Assembly (NCBI GenBank): GCA_031272025.1
Contig: JAISUP010000086.1
Span: 1 to 36,421, forward strand
DNA: 36,421 nucleotides
Direction: 5' to 3'
Origin: Bacteroidales bacterium
Lineage (GTDB): Bacteria; Bacteroidota; Bacteroidia; Bacteroidales; WCHB1-69
A program made the translations under genes and the position numbers. This document shows, one piece after another, positions 35,508 through 36,421 of this stretch (positions are counted from its first letter, which is position 1; each line of letters begins with the position of its first letter). The notes below the pieces were generated by a model that was given only the letters and a program-made list of their open reading frames with translations, was not told the DNA's origin and did not search any database.

Positions 35508-36230
35508 ATGCATGAACCTTTGTTTTTTAACATACCTTTATTTTACTATTTTGTAGCAGGAAGTATTTTATTAACTCGTTTACCCGTTATTGGTCGTTTT
35601 TTTAATGTCATCAACACGGCGATACATGAATTTGGGCATGTTTTCACGGCATTGATATTAGACGGTGAGGTTATTCGTGTAGAATTATGGCATAATAGCG
35701 CGGGCATTACTGCTACTCGTAGTAAAAATCTATTTTTAAGTGCATTAGTTTCTTTTATGGGGTACCCTTTTGCATCTTCTGCGGCATATTTTGGCTGCTA
35801 CTTACTCTCGATAGGCTACGACTTGCATCTCATAGCCGGACTATCTTTGCTTTTTCTCGTGATGCTCCTTTTATGGATTCGCAACGCGTTTGGCATCGCG
35901 TGGGTAGTGTTTTTTGTTATCTTTAACGGTTGGCTCATATATCAACACAGCCCCATGCTCATGCATTATGTCGCCTTGTTTTACGCGGCTGTCTTACTCG
36001 GTGATTCGTTCATGTCAGCGTGGGTAGTTCTTTTTCTCTCTATTTTTAGACCGACAGAAGCCGGCGATGCGCGTAACCTGCAACAAATTACCCGAGTACC
36101 AGCCGTTTTTTGGGCAATCATTTTCGTATTTTACGCGACATGGATAGTTTATAAAATTGTTTACAAAAATTATATATATCTTTGTACCGGTTTTCAGGCA
36201 GAGTTTTATAGCACTTCGGCTTTGTTTTGA
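35508..36230 (+). CDS. M50B-like integral membrane metalloprotease
   Basis: A 240-residue polytopic membrane protein with an HExxH zinc motif, H40-E41-F-G-H44, at the end of a hydrophobic segment (NTAIHEFGHVFTAL), followed by the GYPFASSAAYFG loop and about five more membrane segments. This matches the M50B-like group (PF13398) related to site-2 proteases that cut within membranes. No PDZ domain or second domain is present. Natural targets are unknown. The last 20 residues (YIYLCTGFQAEFYSTSALF region) look unlike the rest and contain a perfect promoter -7 box in their DNA, so the true C-terminus may have been altered near the neighbouring mobile element. Confidence 0.82.
   Translation: MHEPLFFNIPLFYYFVAGSILLTRLPVIGRFFNVINTAIHEFGHVFTALILDGEVIRVELWHNSAGITATRSKNLFLSALVSFMGYPFASSAAYFGCYLLSIGYDLHLIAGLSLLFLVMLLLWIRNAFGIAWVVFFVIFNGWLIYQHSPMLMHYVALFYAAVLLGDSFMSAWVVLFLSIFRPTEAGDARNLQQITRVPAVFWAIIFVFYATWIVYKIVYKNYIYLCTGFQAEFYSTSALF
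36177..36184 (+). promoter_or_regulatory. Consensus -7 element TATCTTTG inside the end of the M50B-like gene
   Basis: TATCTTTG followed by TACC is a full consensus match, 39 bases before the M50B-like stop. A TTG lies 17 bases upstream, slightly close. No plus-strand gene follows before the window ends; 36231-36325 is AT-rich with only a 7-bp palindrome (36265-36280). Confidence 0.35.
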
Positions 36231-36325
36231 AAAGTAAATTTAACCTGCATTATTCATAACAAAAAGGAAAAAATTTTCCTATGTGCGAAAATAGTAAAAA
36301 AAAGGTTAAAAATAAAAAACCGGTG

Positions 36326-36421
36326 CTAAGCAAAATAATTGGCTATACGGTATAGTAAAAAATCTTTATTTTTCACGCCGTAGTTATTAGCGACGAGTCG
36401 TTTGATTTTACCGTTTAGTCG
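36326..36421 (-). CDS. C-terminal end of a transposase (partial, ISL3/ISAon1-like)
   Basis: A minus-strand frame enters from the right edge and ends at TAG (plus-strand 36326-36328), giving 31 residues that include LNGKIKRLVANNYGVKNKDF and then LLYRIANYFA. The pattern NxKIK..xxGVxxxxFxLYRxAxxxA is what I recall from the C-termini of ISL3-type (ISAon1 group) transposases of Bacteroidota. The family is a judgement from a short peptide. The element's terminal repeat should lie between 36231 and 36325, but I could not identify it. Confidence 0.5.
   Translation of the reverse strand, partial: RLNGKIKRLVANNYGVKNKDFLLYRIANYFA

Noticed and set aside
36265-36280. AGGAAAA/TTTTCCT palindrome near the transposase end as IS terminal repeat
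   Set aside because: Only 7 bp, AT-rich, and the other end of the element is outside the window, so it cannot be tested.

Overview
The window is chromosomal DNA from a member of the Bacteroidota, most likely Bacteroidales. The evidence is the recurrent Bacteroidota promoter element TAnnTTTG about 30-90 bases before the outer genes, weak Shine-Dalgarno sequences, a type IX secretion C-terminal domain (T9SS, 32575-34152), tandem DUF1080 domains on a HEAT-like array, a DPP5-like S9 peptidase and an S/T-type LTA-synthase-like sulfatase. Base composition is about 40% GC. It is densely coding: no gap exceeds 300 bases, and I saw no rRNA, tRNA, CRISPR array, prophage or conjugative element. The only mobile DNA is the C-terminal end of a transposase running off the right edge.

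Layout. 1-4218 (+): end of a probable glycoside hydrolase, MTA/SAH nucleosidase, and an RND pump without partner genes. 4237-6183 (+): LTA-synthase-type membrane sulfatase. 6297-9848 (+): a VIT-vWA-TonB_C fusion protein, an ECF sigma factor and a one-pass membrane protein, which form a candidate envelope-sensing module. 9882-11014 (-): acpP and rnc side by side, with fabF, the usual gene between them, absent. 11244-12697 (+): purA and an overlapping mini-lipoprotein. 12785-16526 (+): M23/LysM endopeptidase, GH106-like glycosidase, ThpR RNA cyclic phosphodiesterase. 16546-20187 (-): RhaM-type mutarotase, U32 protein with a GTG start, M28 peptidase. 20244-23702 (-): HEAT/DUF1080 protein. 23924-25908 (+): groES-groEL with a 23-bp perfect hairpin behind it. 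26135-30764 (+): SWIM-SNF2 helicase and S9 lipoprotein peptidase. 30768-35329 (-): pfkA, T9SS cargo protein, obg, comF. 35508-36230 (+): M50B-like membrane metalloprotease, then the transposase end.

How the parts fit. Housekeeping genes (purA, groESL, obg, acpP, rnc, pfkA) are interleaved with envelope and polysaccharide functions: peptidoglycan endopeptidase, LTA-like transferase, RND pump, glycosidases, a deoxysugar mutarotase and two exported peptidases. This suits a free-living or host-associated glycan and peptide degrader. The points most worth a second look are the VIT-vWA-TonB_C/sigma module, the fabF-less acpP-rnc junction, and an apparent excess of the tetranucleotide class CRYG (CATG, CGTG, CACG, CGCG) that seems to steer synonymous codon choice across the window. 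All functional statements come from reading motifs by eye; no database search was run.
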